Below are positions 45,942 to 54,587 of a DNA stretch of 64,000 nucleotides, in pieces. The first letter of the stretch is position 1. Each line of letters opens with the position of its first letter. This DNA comes from Caldilineaceae bacterium (GTDB lineage: Bacteria > Chloroflexota > Anaerolineae > Caldilineales > Caldilineaceae): assembly GCA_019637645.1 (NCBI GenBank), contig JAHBVH010000019.1:44741-108740 (forward strand), given 5' to 3'. A model generated the notes under the pieces. That model had not been told where the DNA came from, did no database searches, and was given only the letters and a program-made list of their open reading frames with translations. The translations under genes were made by a program, and so were the position numbers.

Positions 45942-46063
45942 GTAACAGCCCACCCAAGCGCGCCATCATTGGCTTGTTCCAACCGGGGCCTTGCCCCAAC
46001 GGAAGAGCAGGATGTCGCGCTTTTGTTTTGCATGGGACCTATGCCCAAGCCGAAAGTAGCATC

Positions 46064-47032
46064 ATGACAGAAATTATTGGGGAATTGATCGAAATTGCGG
46101 TAGATGTCGATGACGAAGCGGCAGAAGCAGTCAGCGAACTCTTTAATCGCTATAATGGCGGCGGCTATGACGACGACAACGAAGCTGGCGAAGCCGGTGG
46201 CGGCGGTGCGGTAATTGAAGTAACCGGCATTGATGATTTTGGCAACCCCATCCCCGACAAGTATCGCGTCGTCGTCAAGACCTATGTCAAGCCCGGCCAA
46301 CGCGGGGAACAGATCAAACAACAGTTGGAAGAAGGGCTCTGGCGTCTCGGCCTGCTCTATCCCATCCCCGAACCCCAAATTCGCGTCGTCCAAGAAGAAG
46401 ATTGGGCAACCGCCTGGAAGAAATTTTATAAGCCACTTCGGATTGGGCAGCGGGTGGTGCTGAAACCGACTTGGGAAGCGTTTACCGCCAACCAAGACGA
46501 TATTGTGATCCACCTCGATCCGGGGATGGCCTTTGGCACAGGCATGCACCCCACAACCCGCCTCTGCATTGTGGCGCTAGAAGAGGTTGTCCACCCCGGC
46601 GATACAGTGTTGGATCTGGGCACGGGCAGCGGCGTCTTGGCCTTTGTGGCCGCTCAGCTTGGTGCCAGCAGCGTATTGGCTACCGATATTGACCCCCTCG
46701 CGGTACGTGTCGCGCGCGAGAATGCCCAGTTGAACCAGATCAGTGAGCAGCTCCTTGCCATTGACTTGAGCAGTGTACCAGCGGGCATGCCGGGCCGTTT
46801 CCAGGTGATTGTTGCCAATATTCTGGCCGAAGTCCTGGTTGGCCTCTTTGAGAGCAAATATGCCAACACCCCCTTGGCCGAGCCGCTCGCGCCAGGCGGG
46901 ACGCTCATTTTGTCGGGCATTCTGGCCGAGAAAGCCGAGATGGTCTTACAAGCAGCCGCGCGTTACGGCCTTCAGTTGGTCGATCAAAAACAAGAGGGCG
47001 ATTGGGTAGCCTTGGTGGTGCGCGCCGCCTAG
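46064..47032 (+). CDS. prmA: Ribosomal protein L11 methyltransferase
   Basis: A 322-residue SAM enzyme that methylates ribosomal protein L11. The N-terminal substrate domain (~1-125) includes a Gly/Asp-rich insertion (NGGGYDDDNEAGEAGGGGA). The PrmA motifs DPGMAFGTGMHPTTRLC (~150), VLDLGTGSGVLA (~182) and VANILAEVLVGL (~245) are clear. ATG 46064 was chosen by homology of the N-terminus (MTEIIGELIEIAVDVDDEAA); the Shine-Dalgarno is weak. Confidence 0.92.
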   Translation: MTEIIGELIEIAVDVDDEAAEAVSELFNRYNGGGYDDDNEAGEAGGGGAVIEVTGIDDFGNPIPDKYRVVVKTYVKPGQRGEQIKQQLEEGLWRLGLLYPIPEPQIRVVQEEDWATAWKKFYKPLRIGQRVVLKPTWEAFTANQDDIVIHLDPGMAFGTGMHPTTRLCIVALEEVVHPGDTVLDLGTGSGVLAFVAAQLGASSVLATDIDPLAVRVARENAQLNQISEQLLAIDLSSVPAGMPGRFQVIVANILAEVLVGLFESKYANTPLAEPLAPGGTLILSGILAEKAEMVLQAAARYGLQLVDQKQEGDWVALVVRAA

Positions 47033-47037
47033 CCAGC

Positions 47038-47790
47038 ATGAACAAACTCCAGCACTTTTTCTTCACCGAGCACGCCATCACTGTCGGCCAGCCCCTGGAC
47101 TTGCGCCCACTTCGTCATCAACTCCAGGTGGTCTTGCGCCTGCAAGCCGGTGCGCAGTTGGTGCTGCTCGATGGCACAGGGCGCGCCTTCCTCACCCAAG
47201 TGAAACTGCTTAGCCGGCATGAAATCATGGGCGAGGTGATAGTGGAACTCCCCGCGCCGCCGGAACCGGTGGCCCAAGTGACCCTCTACCCGTGTACGCT
47301 CAAGGCTGATAAATTCGAGTGGGTTTTACAAAAAGCGACCGAGCTAGGGGTTGCCCGTGTCGTACCCGTCATCAGTCAGCGGAGCATTGTTCGCCCAGCC
47401 GCCGCTGTACTCAAGAAATATGAGCGATGGCACGCCATCCTCCGCGAGGCCGCCGAGCAATGTGGCCGCGGGCGGCTCCCCGAACTCGGCCCCCCGCTCG
47501 AATGGCCCGCGGCCATTGCCCAAGCCACCGGACTGCGGCTCCTGCCTTGGGAAGCAGAAGCCGCTTCGGCCCCAACCATCCAATCGTGCCTCGCCCCGCT
47601 CCAATCAGCTTCGGCAGCGCCGGTGATCAGTCTCCTGATCGGCCCGGAAGGGGGGATTTCCGCCGAGGAAGCCGCAGTAGCCCAAAGCACAGGCTGGCAA
47701 CCCGTCAGCCTGGGTCCGCGAATCTTACGTGCCGAAACCGCCGCGCTTGCCAGCCTTGTCTTAGTGATGACCCACGTCGGCGAACTGTAA
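47038..47790 (+). CDS. rsmE: 16S rRNA m3U1498 methyltransferase
   Basis: A 250-residue SPOUT methyltransferase. N-terminal PUA-like region ~1-70, then KADKFEWVLQKATELGVARV (~82-101), and the knot motifs LLIGPEGGISAEE (~200) and SLGPRILRAETA (~222). It methylates U1498 in 16S rRNA. It starts five bases after the prmA stop; the prmA-rsmE pair is common in bacteria. Confidence 0.93.
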   Translation: MNKLQHFFFTEHAITVGQPLDLRPLRHQLQVVLRLQAGAQLVLLDGTGRAFLTQVKLLSRHEIMGEVIVELPAPPEPVAQVTLYPCTLKADKFEWVLQKATELGVARVVPVISQRSIVRPAAAVLKKYERWHAILREAAEQCGRGRLPELGPPLEWPAAIAQATGLRLLPWEAEAASAPTIQSCLAPLQSASAAPVISLLIGPEGGISAEEAAVAQSTGWQPVSLGPRILRAETAALASLVLVMTHVGEL

Positions 47791-47840
47791 CGGACGGGCT
47801 CGGCGAGCAAGATGAAGCTTTAGCGCTGCCACTGCCCTAC

Positions 47841-50168
47841 CTAGAGCCCGTGTAGCGCCCGCCAGATCTTCTCAGGCGTTAACGGCATATCTAGGTGGCG
47901 CACGCCAAGGTGCGATAGGGCATCGACCACGGCGTTGACGATGGTAGGCGTCGAGCCAATGGTGGCCGCTTCGCCAATCCCCTTGACGCCAAGGGGGTTG
48001 AGGGGGGAGGGGGTCTCGGTGCGATTGGTTTCGAAGTGGGGAAAGTTATCCGCACGCGGCAGATTGTAATCCATCAGCGAGCCGCTCAACAGATTGCCAC
48101 TTTCATCATAGGCTGCGTTCTCTAGCAGTGCCTGCCCCACCCCTTGGGCAATGCCCCCATGCACTTGGCCTTCGACCAGCATGGGGTTGATCACACGGCC
48201 ACAGTCGTCCATGGTCACATAGCGCACGATCTCGATTTGGCCCGTTGCTGGCTCGATCTCGATAACCGCCAGATGTGCGCCAAAGGGATAGTTCTGATCG
48301 GCAGAGGCAAAATCCTCACCGGCACTCAGCTCGGCGGGTACGCTGGTTGGCACAGCCCCTTGGTGAACCGCCGCGGCCACCGCTTGCCAGCTGACGGCGA
48401 TGGCAGGCGAGCCCACCACCGAAAAGCGCCCATTTTCTAGCGTCACATCGGCCACAGCCGCTTCGAGCAAATGCGCGGCCACTTGTTTGGCCTGTTCGCG
48501 TACGGTCTCTGAATTTTTCCAGACGGCGCTTCCACCCATAGCCGCGCTACGGCTGCCATAGGTGCCAAAGCCTTTGGGTACCAGTGCGGTATCATTGTGA
48601 ATGACCGTAATATCCTCGGGCGGAATCTGGAGCATATCAGCCACGATCTGAGTCCACGCGGTTTTGTGCCCCTGACCATGGGGCGAAGTGCCGCTAAGCA
48701 CGGTCACCTTGGCCGCTTGGTCCACCGTCACGACCGCGGATTCAGAGGGATCGAAGCCACAGATTTCGACATAGGTGGCTAGGCCGATCCCCATTAATTT
48801 TCCGCCTTCGCTGCGACGCTTGGTCTGCTCCGCCCGCAAGGCAGGATAGTCCACGACAGAGAGCAGCGCCTTGAGATTGGTGGCATAGTCACCGCTGTCG
48901 TAATTGGCCCCGAGCGGTGCTCTGTAGGGAAATTGATCCGACGGAATAAAATTATGCTGCCGCACGACGACCGGATCAAGGTCGAGTTCATCGGCCAGCA
49001 GATCAATGGCGCGTTCGATCATATAGGCAGCTTCAGGCCGGCCAGCACCCCGATAGGGCTCGTTGATCCCCTTATTGGTCATCACGCCAATCGCTGCGCA
49101 GCGCGCATTGGGAATGTCATAGACGCCCGTCATCATCAGCGCAGTTAAGGTGGGAATGGCAGGCATGACACGGCTGTAATAGGCGCCACAGTTGGCGATC
49201 ACCGTCAAATCGACGGCGTGGATACGGCCATTGCGGTCTGCCGCTAAGCGCACAATGTTGATCTGATCCCGGCCATGGCTGGTCGTGAGATAATCTTCGC
49301 CACGCGTAGCAACCCACTTGACTGGTCGGCCTACGTATTTAGCCAGAAAAGGGACAATGACTTCTTCGGCATAGACATTGGATTTGGCCCCAAAGCCGCC
49401 ACCCACTTCTGGCGCAATCACGCGGATCTGGTCCGGGGCCATCCCCAGCAGCGGCGCGACATCGTTCTTAATGCCGTGGGGAATTTGGGTAGAAGTCCAA
49501 ATGGTAATCCCATCGGTAGCTGGATCATAGCGGGCAACCACGGCGCGTGGTTCCATGGCACTAGGGATCAATCGTTGGTTAACCAGCCGTAGCTCGACGA
49601 TCGTTGCGGCCTTGGCAAAGGCCCCATCTACATCACCACCACTGTTTTCCCAACGGAAGGCTTGATTGGTGCCCCACTCTTCATAAAGTAGCGGCGCATT
49701 GGGGGTCAAGGCCGCTTCTGGATCACTGACACCGGGCAACGGTTCGTAATCCACGATCACCGCATCCGCGGCATCGGCGGCCAAATAACGATCTTCGGCG
49801 ACTACCACGGCCAGTGGGTCACCCACACAGCGGACTTTGGTCGTAGCGAGGACCGTACGCGGCACGGCATGACCATCGCGATACCCTGGCCCCGTGACCG
49901 GAATATCGACCGGCAGCACATCAGCGATTTGGGGGTTCAGCTCCGCCCCGGTTAAGACAGCCAGCACACCGGGCATCGCCTTGGCGGTGCTTGTGTCAAT
50001 GGCGCGGATACGTGCGTGCGGGTAGGGGCTACGCACGACAGCCAGCGAAACCATTCCATCCAAGTGAAGGTCACCTGTATATTTTCCTTCCCCAGTAATC
50101 AACGCGGGATCTTCACGGCGGCGAACACGCACGCCCATCAATTGGGGAGCAGCAGCAGTAGCTAGCAT
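47841..50168 (-). CDS. Molybdenum hydroxylase large subunit (CoxL form II-like)
   Basis: A 775-residue xanthine dehydrogenase/aldehyde oxidase family molybdopterin subunit. N-terminal VRRREDPALITGEGKYTGDL is typical. The active-site loop reads PYRGAGRPEA, the form II (AYRGAGR-like) signature, not the AYXCSFR of true CO dehydrogenase. The C-terminal KGIGEAATIGSTPTIVNAV carries the catalytic Glu. Medium FAD and small 2Fe-2S subunits, normally adjacent, are absent here. The ATG at 50168 has AGGAGAG six bases before it. The substrate is unknown. Confidence 0.88.
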   Translation of the reverse strand: MLATAAAPQLMGVRVRRREDPALITGEGKYTGDLHLDGMVSLAVVRSPYPHARIRAIDTSTAKAMPGVLAVLTGAELNPQIADVLPVDIPVTGPGYRDGHAVPRTVLATTKVRCVGDPLAVVVAEDRYLAADAADAVIVDYEPLPGVSDPEAALTPNAPLLYEEWGTNQAFRWENSGGDVDGAFAKAATIVELRLVNQRLIPSAMEPRAVVARYDPATDGITIWTSTQIPHGIKNDVAPLLGMAPDQIRVIAPEVGGGFGAKSNVYAEEVIVPFLAKYVGRPVKWVATRGEDYLTTSHGRDQINIVRLAADRNGRIHAVDLTVIANCGAYYSRVMPAIPTLTALMMTGVYDIPNARCAAIGVMTNKGINEPYRGAGRPEAAYMIERAIDLLADELDLDPVVVRQHNFIPSDQFPYRAPLGANYDSGDYATNLKALLSVVDYPALRAEQTKRRSEGGKLMGIGLATYVEICGFDPSESAVVTVDQAAKVTVLSGTSPHGQGHKTAWTQIVADMLQIPPEDITVIHNDTALVPKGFGTYGSRSAAMGGSAVWKNSETVREQAKQVAAHLLEAAVADVTLENGRFSVVGSPAIAVSWQAVAAAVHQGAVPTSVPAELSAGEDFASADQNYPFGAHLAVIEIEPATGQIEIVRYVTMDDCGRVINPMLVEGQVHGGIAQGVGQALLENAAYDESGNLLSGSLMDYNLPRADNFPHFETNRTETPSPLNPLGVKGIGEAATIGSTPTIVNAVVDALSHLGVRHLDMPLTPEKIWRALHGL

Positions 50169-50386
50169 GATTTCTCTCCTGAATTGCTGGATTTGGTTGA
50201 CGCTAGGCATTCCGGTTGAGCCAGACAAGCAGCACCCTAACAGCTTTTGCAAAAAGCCGTTGGGTTTGGTCCAACAGTGTAGCGCCTAACGCATTGGGTG
50301 GTGAGCTTTGGGTCTTTGGCGGTTGATTGTAACACTGGTTCGCTGGTTATGCAACGAAAACTTACAAGATTCCTACCATTACTAGT

Positions 50387-50470
50387 TAGAAGTTACGCAG
50401 TTGGCTGGGTACTTAGAGACCTGACAGGTTTTCCAAACCTGTCAGGTCTGGCCTACGTGCGTAACGCCTA
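50387..50470. mobile_element. Miniature inverted-repeat element
   Basis: TAGAAGTTACGCAGTTGG on the left and CCTACGTGCGTAACGCCTA on the right frame the perfect core hairpin AGACCTGACAGGTTT/AAACCTGTCAGGTCT (50417-50449). Flanks ACTAGT and ACTGGT match in five of six bases, an eroded target duplication. Confidence 0.65.
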
Positions 50471-50507
50471 ACTGGTATAACAAATAAACCTTCAACTTTC
50501 TGCTAGG

Positions 50508-50536
50508 TTGCACGGAATCGCTTCGACCGCTATACT
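50508..50536 (+). promoter_or_regulatory. Strong promoter candidate in the empty gap
   Basis: TTGCAC (50508-50513) and TATACT (50531-50536) are exactly 17 bases apart. The only recognised downstream gene is 640 bases away (51187). Confidence 0.5.
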
Positions 50537-50831
50537 ATAGTAGAGTCATCTGGCCAACTCCTACACCAAACAGAGGCTCACACAACAAGGCAGCTGCCAT
50601 GTTTACCCTAGTTTATCTTGACGGATGCGCAGGTAGAACAGCGGTCGTAAGTGGCACAGAGCAGCCGATCGAGCAGCATGGCGAGCAATGGTGTGCAGCC
50701 AACCTGCAGCCAACCTGCAGTAGCCCAAGAGTGGAATCCACTCATGATACGATGACAGCTCAATCGCCACCGCAGCAGCGTAAGCGAGCTTATGGATACA
50801 CCCATCCACGACGCGGTGATTCTTATACCAA

Positions 50832-50916
50832 TAGGACTTACACAGTTGGTTGGTACGACCAGAGACCTGACAGGTTTTCCGAACCTGTCAGGTTTTGTCC
50901 AAGTGCGTAACTTCTA
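50832..50916. mobile_element. Miniature inverted-repeat element
   Basis: Left end TAGGACTTACACAGTTGG and right end CCAAGTGCGTAACTTCTA are imperfect terminal repeats of the two end types. The core has ACCTGACAGGTTTT and CGAACCTGTCAGGT. Flanks are ACCAA and TCCAA (four of five identical). Confidence 0.65.
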
Positions 50917-51186
50917 TCCAAAAGTCATTATCTTCGATTAGGTTCTGTTGACATGCATAGCGCGCCCACGGGTGAAACTCATCCCTATTTGACACGATTC
51001 ATTGGTTTATTGATTGGGTAGTAAGTTGGTTTTTCAAAAAACCAGCTTATTTGGCTGTTACGTTTTCGGGAAACGAGTCAAACACTTAGTCGCTTCTGCG
51101 TCTCTTCCGTAGGAGCTAGGCCATCTTAGTAGAACCTCATCAACTATATAAACCTAGAGGAACCAATTGTTAAAGGAGCAACCGTC

Positions 51187-52503
51187 ATGCGTTTATTCGT
51201 CCCACACAGAGCAGCCGTCTCTGTTCTGGTGAGCTTTGCCACTCTCCTATTTCTCTCCAGTGGTTTGACCCCCTTCTTGCCATCAGCCCAGCCAGCACTC
51301 GCCCAAACCGTGCCGGGGGCCGATAAAGCCCCGAGCGGGGTTGGTCGTGTTGATCTCGCCGAAAAGCACCAAGTGGTGATCATGGTCGGCGGGATTGTTG
51401 ATACCGTCACCGTTGAAGTCGGCGATGTCGTCAAAAAAGGGGATGTGCTTGTCACCCTGAATACTCAAGAGCTAGAGTGGAGTGTTCAACAAGCGGAAAT
51501 GGGGTTGGAGAGCGCCCGCCTGAGCTTGGCCAAATTGAACGAAACCGTCGAAGCCACCGATGTCGCCCAAGCCGAGGCCGCCTATCTGTTGGCCAAGGAG
51601 AATTTGACCGTCGTTGAGCGTGGCCCAACCACCGAGGAGCTGAACGCCGCCGAGAATAGCGCCGCCTCGGCCTGGGCAGCCTATGAAGAGCTAAAGGCTG
51701 GCCCTACCCAAGAGCAACTCACCCAGGCTAATGCCAGCCTGCGTCGCGCTGAAATTGCCCGCCAAGAAGCCCAACGGGCCTATGACAAAATTGCCTGGAT
51801 GCCAGAAGCAGGCACCACCGGTGAAGCCGCCGCACTCCAAAATGCCACGATCTCCTATGAGGCCGCCAAAGCCGCCTATGATGAAACGATTCAACCGGCC
51901 AAGGCGTCCAGCCTCCAATCCACGCTGGCCAGTGCCCAACGCGCCCAAGATGCCCTCAATGTGCTGAAGAGCAAGCCGACCCCCGCTGAGCTGGCCGGTG
52001 CCAAGGCGAGCTTAGCCAGCGCCGAAGCCACTTTAGCCAAAATGCAAAAAGGGCCGAATGAGAATGACCTGCGCCAAGCAGAGATCGGCGTCGAGCAGGC
52101 GCTCATTGCCCTCGAAAAAGCGCGCCTCAATTTGGAAAATGCCCGCGTCGTTGCCCCCCTCGCCGGGACGGTCTTGGCCGTCAATGTCGAGCCAGGGGTC
52201 AATGTGAGTGGTGGGGCTGTCGTGGTCACGCTGGCAGATACGCGCAAGTTAAAGCTGACGGTCAATGTGGAGCAAAAAGAAATTCGGCATATTCAGGTCG
52301 GTCAAAGTGCTGCCGTTTCGGTCTATGCCTTGCCGGATCACACCTTTACGGGGATTGTTGATCTGGTGATTCCGGTGAGCGATACAAGCACAGGGTTGGT
52401 CAACTACCCCGTTACACTCCGTCTGACCGATGAATCCTTGGCCGGCTTATTGCCCGGGATGACGGCAACCGCGCTCTTTACCGTGACGGCACCAACTGAG
52501 TAA
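51187..52503 (+). CDS. HlyD/RND-type membrane fusion adaptor
   Basis: A 438-residue secreted adaptor. Signal peptide ~1-40 (AQPALAQ), first lipoyl half-motif at ~62-90 (VGGIVDTVTVEVGDVVKKGD), a long helical hairpin (~95-315) with repeated GPT/GPN-x4-L units (GPTTEELNAA, GPTQEQLTQA, KPTPAELAGA, GPNENDLRQA), the second lipoyl half (VVAPLAGTVLAVNVEPGV) and a beta-barrel to the end. Such proteins bridge an inner-membrane pump to the outside. No pump gene is adjacent. AAAGGAG lies before the ATG. Confidence 0.85.
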   Translation: MRLFVPHRAAVSVLVSFATLLFLSSGLTPFLPSAQPALAQTVPGADKAPSGVGRVDLAEKHQVVIMVGGIVDTVTVEVGDVVKKGDVLVTLNTQELEWSVQQAEMGLESARLSLAKLNETVEATDVAQAEAAYLLAKENLTVVERGPTTEELNAAENSAASAWAAYEELKAGPTQEQLTQANASLRRAEIARQEAQRAYDKIAWMPEAGTTGEAAALQNATISYEAAKAAYDETIQPAKASSLQSTLASAQRAQDALNVLKSKPTPAELAGAKASLASAEATLAKMQKGPNENDLRQAEIGVEQALIALEKARLNLENARVVAPLAGTVLAVNVEPGVNVSGGAVVVTLADTRKLKLTVNVEQKEIRHIQVGQSAAVSVYALPDHTFTGIVDLVIPVSDTSTGLVNYPVTLRLTDESLAGLLPGMTATALFTVTAPTE

Positions 52504-52511
52504 CAGACAGC

Positions 52512-52587
52512 GAACTTACGCAAAGCGAGCGCAGTCAGGGTTGGAAAAGCTGGCTGCGCTTCGATGCCCCCCTTTGTCCGTAAGTTC
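52512..52587. repeat. Inverted-repeat element with related termini
   Basis: GAACTTACGCAAAG (52512-52525) and CTTTGTCCGTAAGTTC (52572-52587) are inverted ends related to the ACTTACGCA termini of the element family, but the interior has a different stem (GCGCAG...CTGCGC). No flanking duplication was found. Confidence 0.5.
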
Positions 52588-52619
52588 TACGATATTTTTA
52601 GACTTAGAAAACATCGCGC

Positions 52620-54377
52620 ATGCAAAACAATTTTGGCACTTTTCAACGTACTATCCCAACGCGCTTCTCCCTGTGCGGTTGGGTAGCCCCCTGTATCTTC
52701 CTGCTTGGGTTGTGGCTCTTGTGGCCGACGCCACTAGCAGCCCAAGCCGACGCCCCGACTCCCCTCCCCTTAGCACCAGCGGATAGCCTCGTGGTTGCAG
52801 CCGGTGGACGCGGCGCAACGCTCTGGAATACGGACGGCACCGTTGCGGGAGAAGCCACCCCGGGCGAACGGCTCATTGCCAGCAAACGCGCCACCGATGG
52901 CGCTTGGCTCTATGTCACAACCGCCACTGGGACTAGTGGCTGGGCAGAGGCCGACACGCTTCTCGTCTTCTATCGGTTGACCTTGCCAACCGAAGCGGTC
53001 GCGCTCACCCTAGCAACACCCACCGCGGTCGCAACCGCAGCACCGACAACCGCAACGAGCGCCAGCACGGATCCCGCCACACCGACGCCTGTTGCGCCAC
53101 CAGCCGCCACGACAACCAGCAATACCACCGCAAGCAATCCTACGGTGGCGACACAGCCAGCCACTGGCGAGGGCGGCGAGCAAGTCGCGTATGTGCTTGC
53201 CAGCACACGGCTCAACATTCGGAGTGGCCCGGGTGTCGGCTACCCGGTCATTGGCAAAGCCGAACCCGAGCAGGCCCTGACCATTCTCAACCGTACCGAC
53301 GATCGTGCTTGGGTCGAAGTGCAGTTGACCGATGGTACCGGTTGGGTTTCGGCCCAATATCTGGCCTTTACCGCGCCCCTGTTAGAGGTGGCCGTTGCCA
53401 CTGACCTTCCCGCGCCACCGCCGGCCAGCACGACAGCAGCGGTGACCGCGGCGGCAGCGGGCGGACTCCAAGGCAAGTTGGTCTTTCAGAGCAGCTTTGG
53501 CGGCCCAATCTATCTCTATGAGCTAGCCAGCGGTGCCCTCCGCCAGCTGACCACCGGCTTTGACCCAGCGTTGAGCCCCGATGGGCAACAGGTCGTCTTT
53601 ACCCGGGGTGGCGGTGACAATGGGATCTATGTGATCAATGTCGATGGCAGCAACGAGCACAAAATCTGGGGTGAACGCGAACTGCTGCGCTCCCCCAAAT
53701 GGAGCCCCGATGGAGAGTGGATTGTCTTTGTGCGCGGCGACGAATTTGAGCCTTGCTTTGTCTATGCCGATAATGGCCGTTGCTATCGCGAGCCGCTCTT
53801 CCCCGGTGGGAATGCCTATGCCAATCCCCAGAGCAAGAATCATATTGAAAAGCTGGCGCGCGTCGATCGCAACGGGGGCAATTATCGGGATCTGGCAACG
53901 CTAGAACAGGCGATGGCGCCCGATTGGAATAGCGGTGGTATCGTCTATCAATCGTCCGGCGGTCTCCAGATTACGTCCGATCAGGCCGAGGATACCAATC
54001 GCAAGCTTTACTTTGAAATTCAACGACAATATCACCAAGATCCCGATTGGCAGCCCGGGGGAGGACGGGTCGTCTTCCAACAGCGACAGGGATCGCATTG
54101 GCAGCTCTTTGCGATCAACCCCGATGGCAACGGACTGACCGCGTTCACACGGCCGGCCACCGCTTTGGTGGATACCATGCCCAGCAGTGTCGCGCCCGCG
54201 TGGAGCCCCGACGGGCAGTACATTGTCTTTCTCAGCAACCGCACCGAAAGCAACGAAGCCGGGGCTTGGCGGCTCTGGGTGATGAATGCTGATGGCAGCA
54301 ACCAACGGCCACTGCCCATCACCGTTGCGCTTGACTATGGCTTTGCCACCGAACAAGTGGTGGATTGGGGTCCCTAG
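52620..54377 (+). CDS. Secreted SH3/TolB-like propeller protein
   Basis: A 585-residue exported protein. Signal peptide ~1-42 (WPTPLAAQA), a degenerate SH3-like domain (~50-115), a Thr/Ala/Pro linker (~125-180), a clear bacterial SH3 domain (~188-250, STRLNIRSGPGVGYPVIG), another linker, and a WD40-like PD40 beta-propeller (~285-585) with repeats PALSPDGQQVVFTRG, SPKWSPDGEWIVFVRG and APAWSPDGQYIVFLSN. SH3 domains of this kind bind cell-wall glycans or metal sites. No Shine-Dalgarno is visible, so the start is uncertain. Confidence 0.83.
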   Translation: MQNNFGTFQRTIPTRFSLCGWVAPCIFLLGLWLLWPTPLAAQADAPTPLPLAPADSLVVAAGGRGATLWNTDGTVAGEATPGERLIASKRATDGAWLYVTTATGTSGWAEADTLLVFYRLTLPTEAVALTLATPTAVATAAPTTATSASTDPATPTPVAPPAATTTSNTTASNPTVATQPATGEGGEQVAYVLASTRLNIRSGPGVGYPVIGKAEPEQALTILNRTDDRAWVEVQLTDGTGWVSAQYLAFTAPLLEVAVATDLPAPPPASTTAAVTAAAAGGLQGKLVFQSSFGGPIYLYELASGALRQLTTGFDPALSPDGQQVVFTRGGGDNGIYVINVDGSNEHKIWGERELLRSPKWSPDGEWIVFVRGDEFEPCFVYADNGRCYREPLFPGGNAYANPQSKNHIEKLARVDRNGGNYRDLATLEQAMAPDWNSGGIVYQSSGGLQITSDQAEDTNRKLYFEIQRQYHQDPDWQPGGGRVVFQQRQGSHWQLFAINPDGNGLTAFTRPATALVDTMPSSVAPAWSPDGQYIVFLSNRTESNEAGAWRLWVMNADGSNQRPLPITVALDYGFATEQVVDWGP

Positions 54378-54507
54378 GGCCAGTGGCCGCAGCATTGCGC
54401 AGAGAACGCTTGGGAAAAGGCGGCTAGGGTAGCAGGCAACCTTCCTTGGCGGTTTCTGATTCTCTCTTGTTATCTCGTTCGGTTTTCCTTGCCAAATTTT
54501 CGATTCA

Positions 54508-54561
54508 ATGCGATTGGGGTGTCTGGGGATGGTATACCATCCCCAGACACCCCAATCGCAT
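54508..54561. repeat. Perfect 54-bp palindrome in a gene leader
   Basis: The sequence is an exact inverted repeat of 27-base arms with no spacer, centred between 54534 and 54535 (GGTATACC at the centre; arms contain GGGGTGTCTGGGG). It lies 26 bases before the GTG start at 54588 and 130 bases after the previous stop. It could be a protein-binding site, an RNA hairpin controlling translation, or a terminator of the upstream gene without a T-run. Confidence 0.85.
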
Positions 54562-54587
54562 CAACTTTCCTAGAAGAGGATGATCCT

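Larger units (their letters stand above)
50169..51186. other. 1-kb gap with two mobile elements and an orphan promoter
   Basis: No firm gene. It holds two family elements (50387-50470, 50832-50916), a good plus-strand promoter (50508-50536), a repeated pair CCAACCTGCAG (50699-50720) and a hairpin at ~51023-51048. A 103-codon frame at 50599-50910 runs into an element and is not convincing. Confidence 0.5.

Noticed and set aside
47841..50168. Assignment as CO dehydrogenase large subunit
   Set aside because: The active-site loop is the form II type (RGAGR), not the Cys-containing loop of true CO dehydrogenase.
50599..50910. 103-codon plus-strand frame in the 1-kb gap
   Set aside because: It ends inside a miniature element, has a weak ribosome binding site and no recognisable feature; kept only as a possibility downstream of the promoter.
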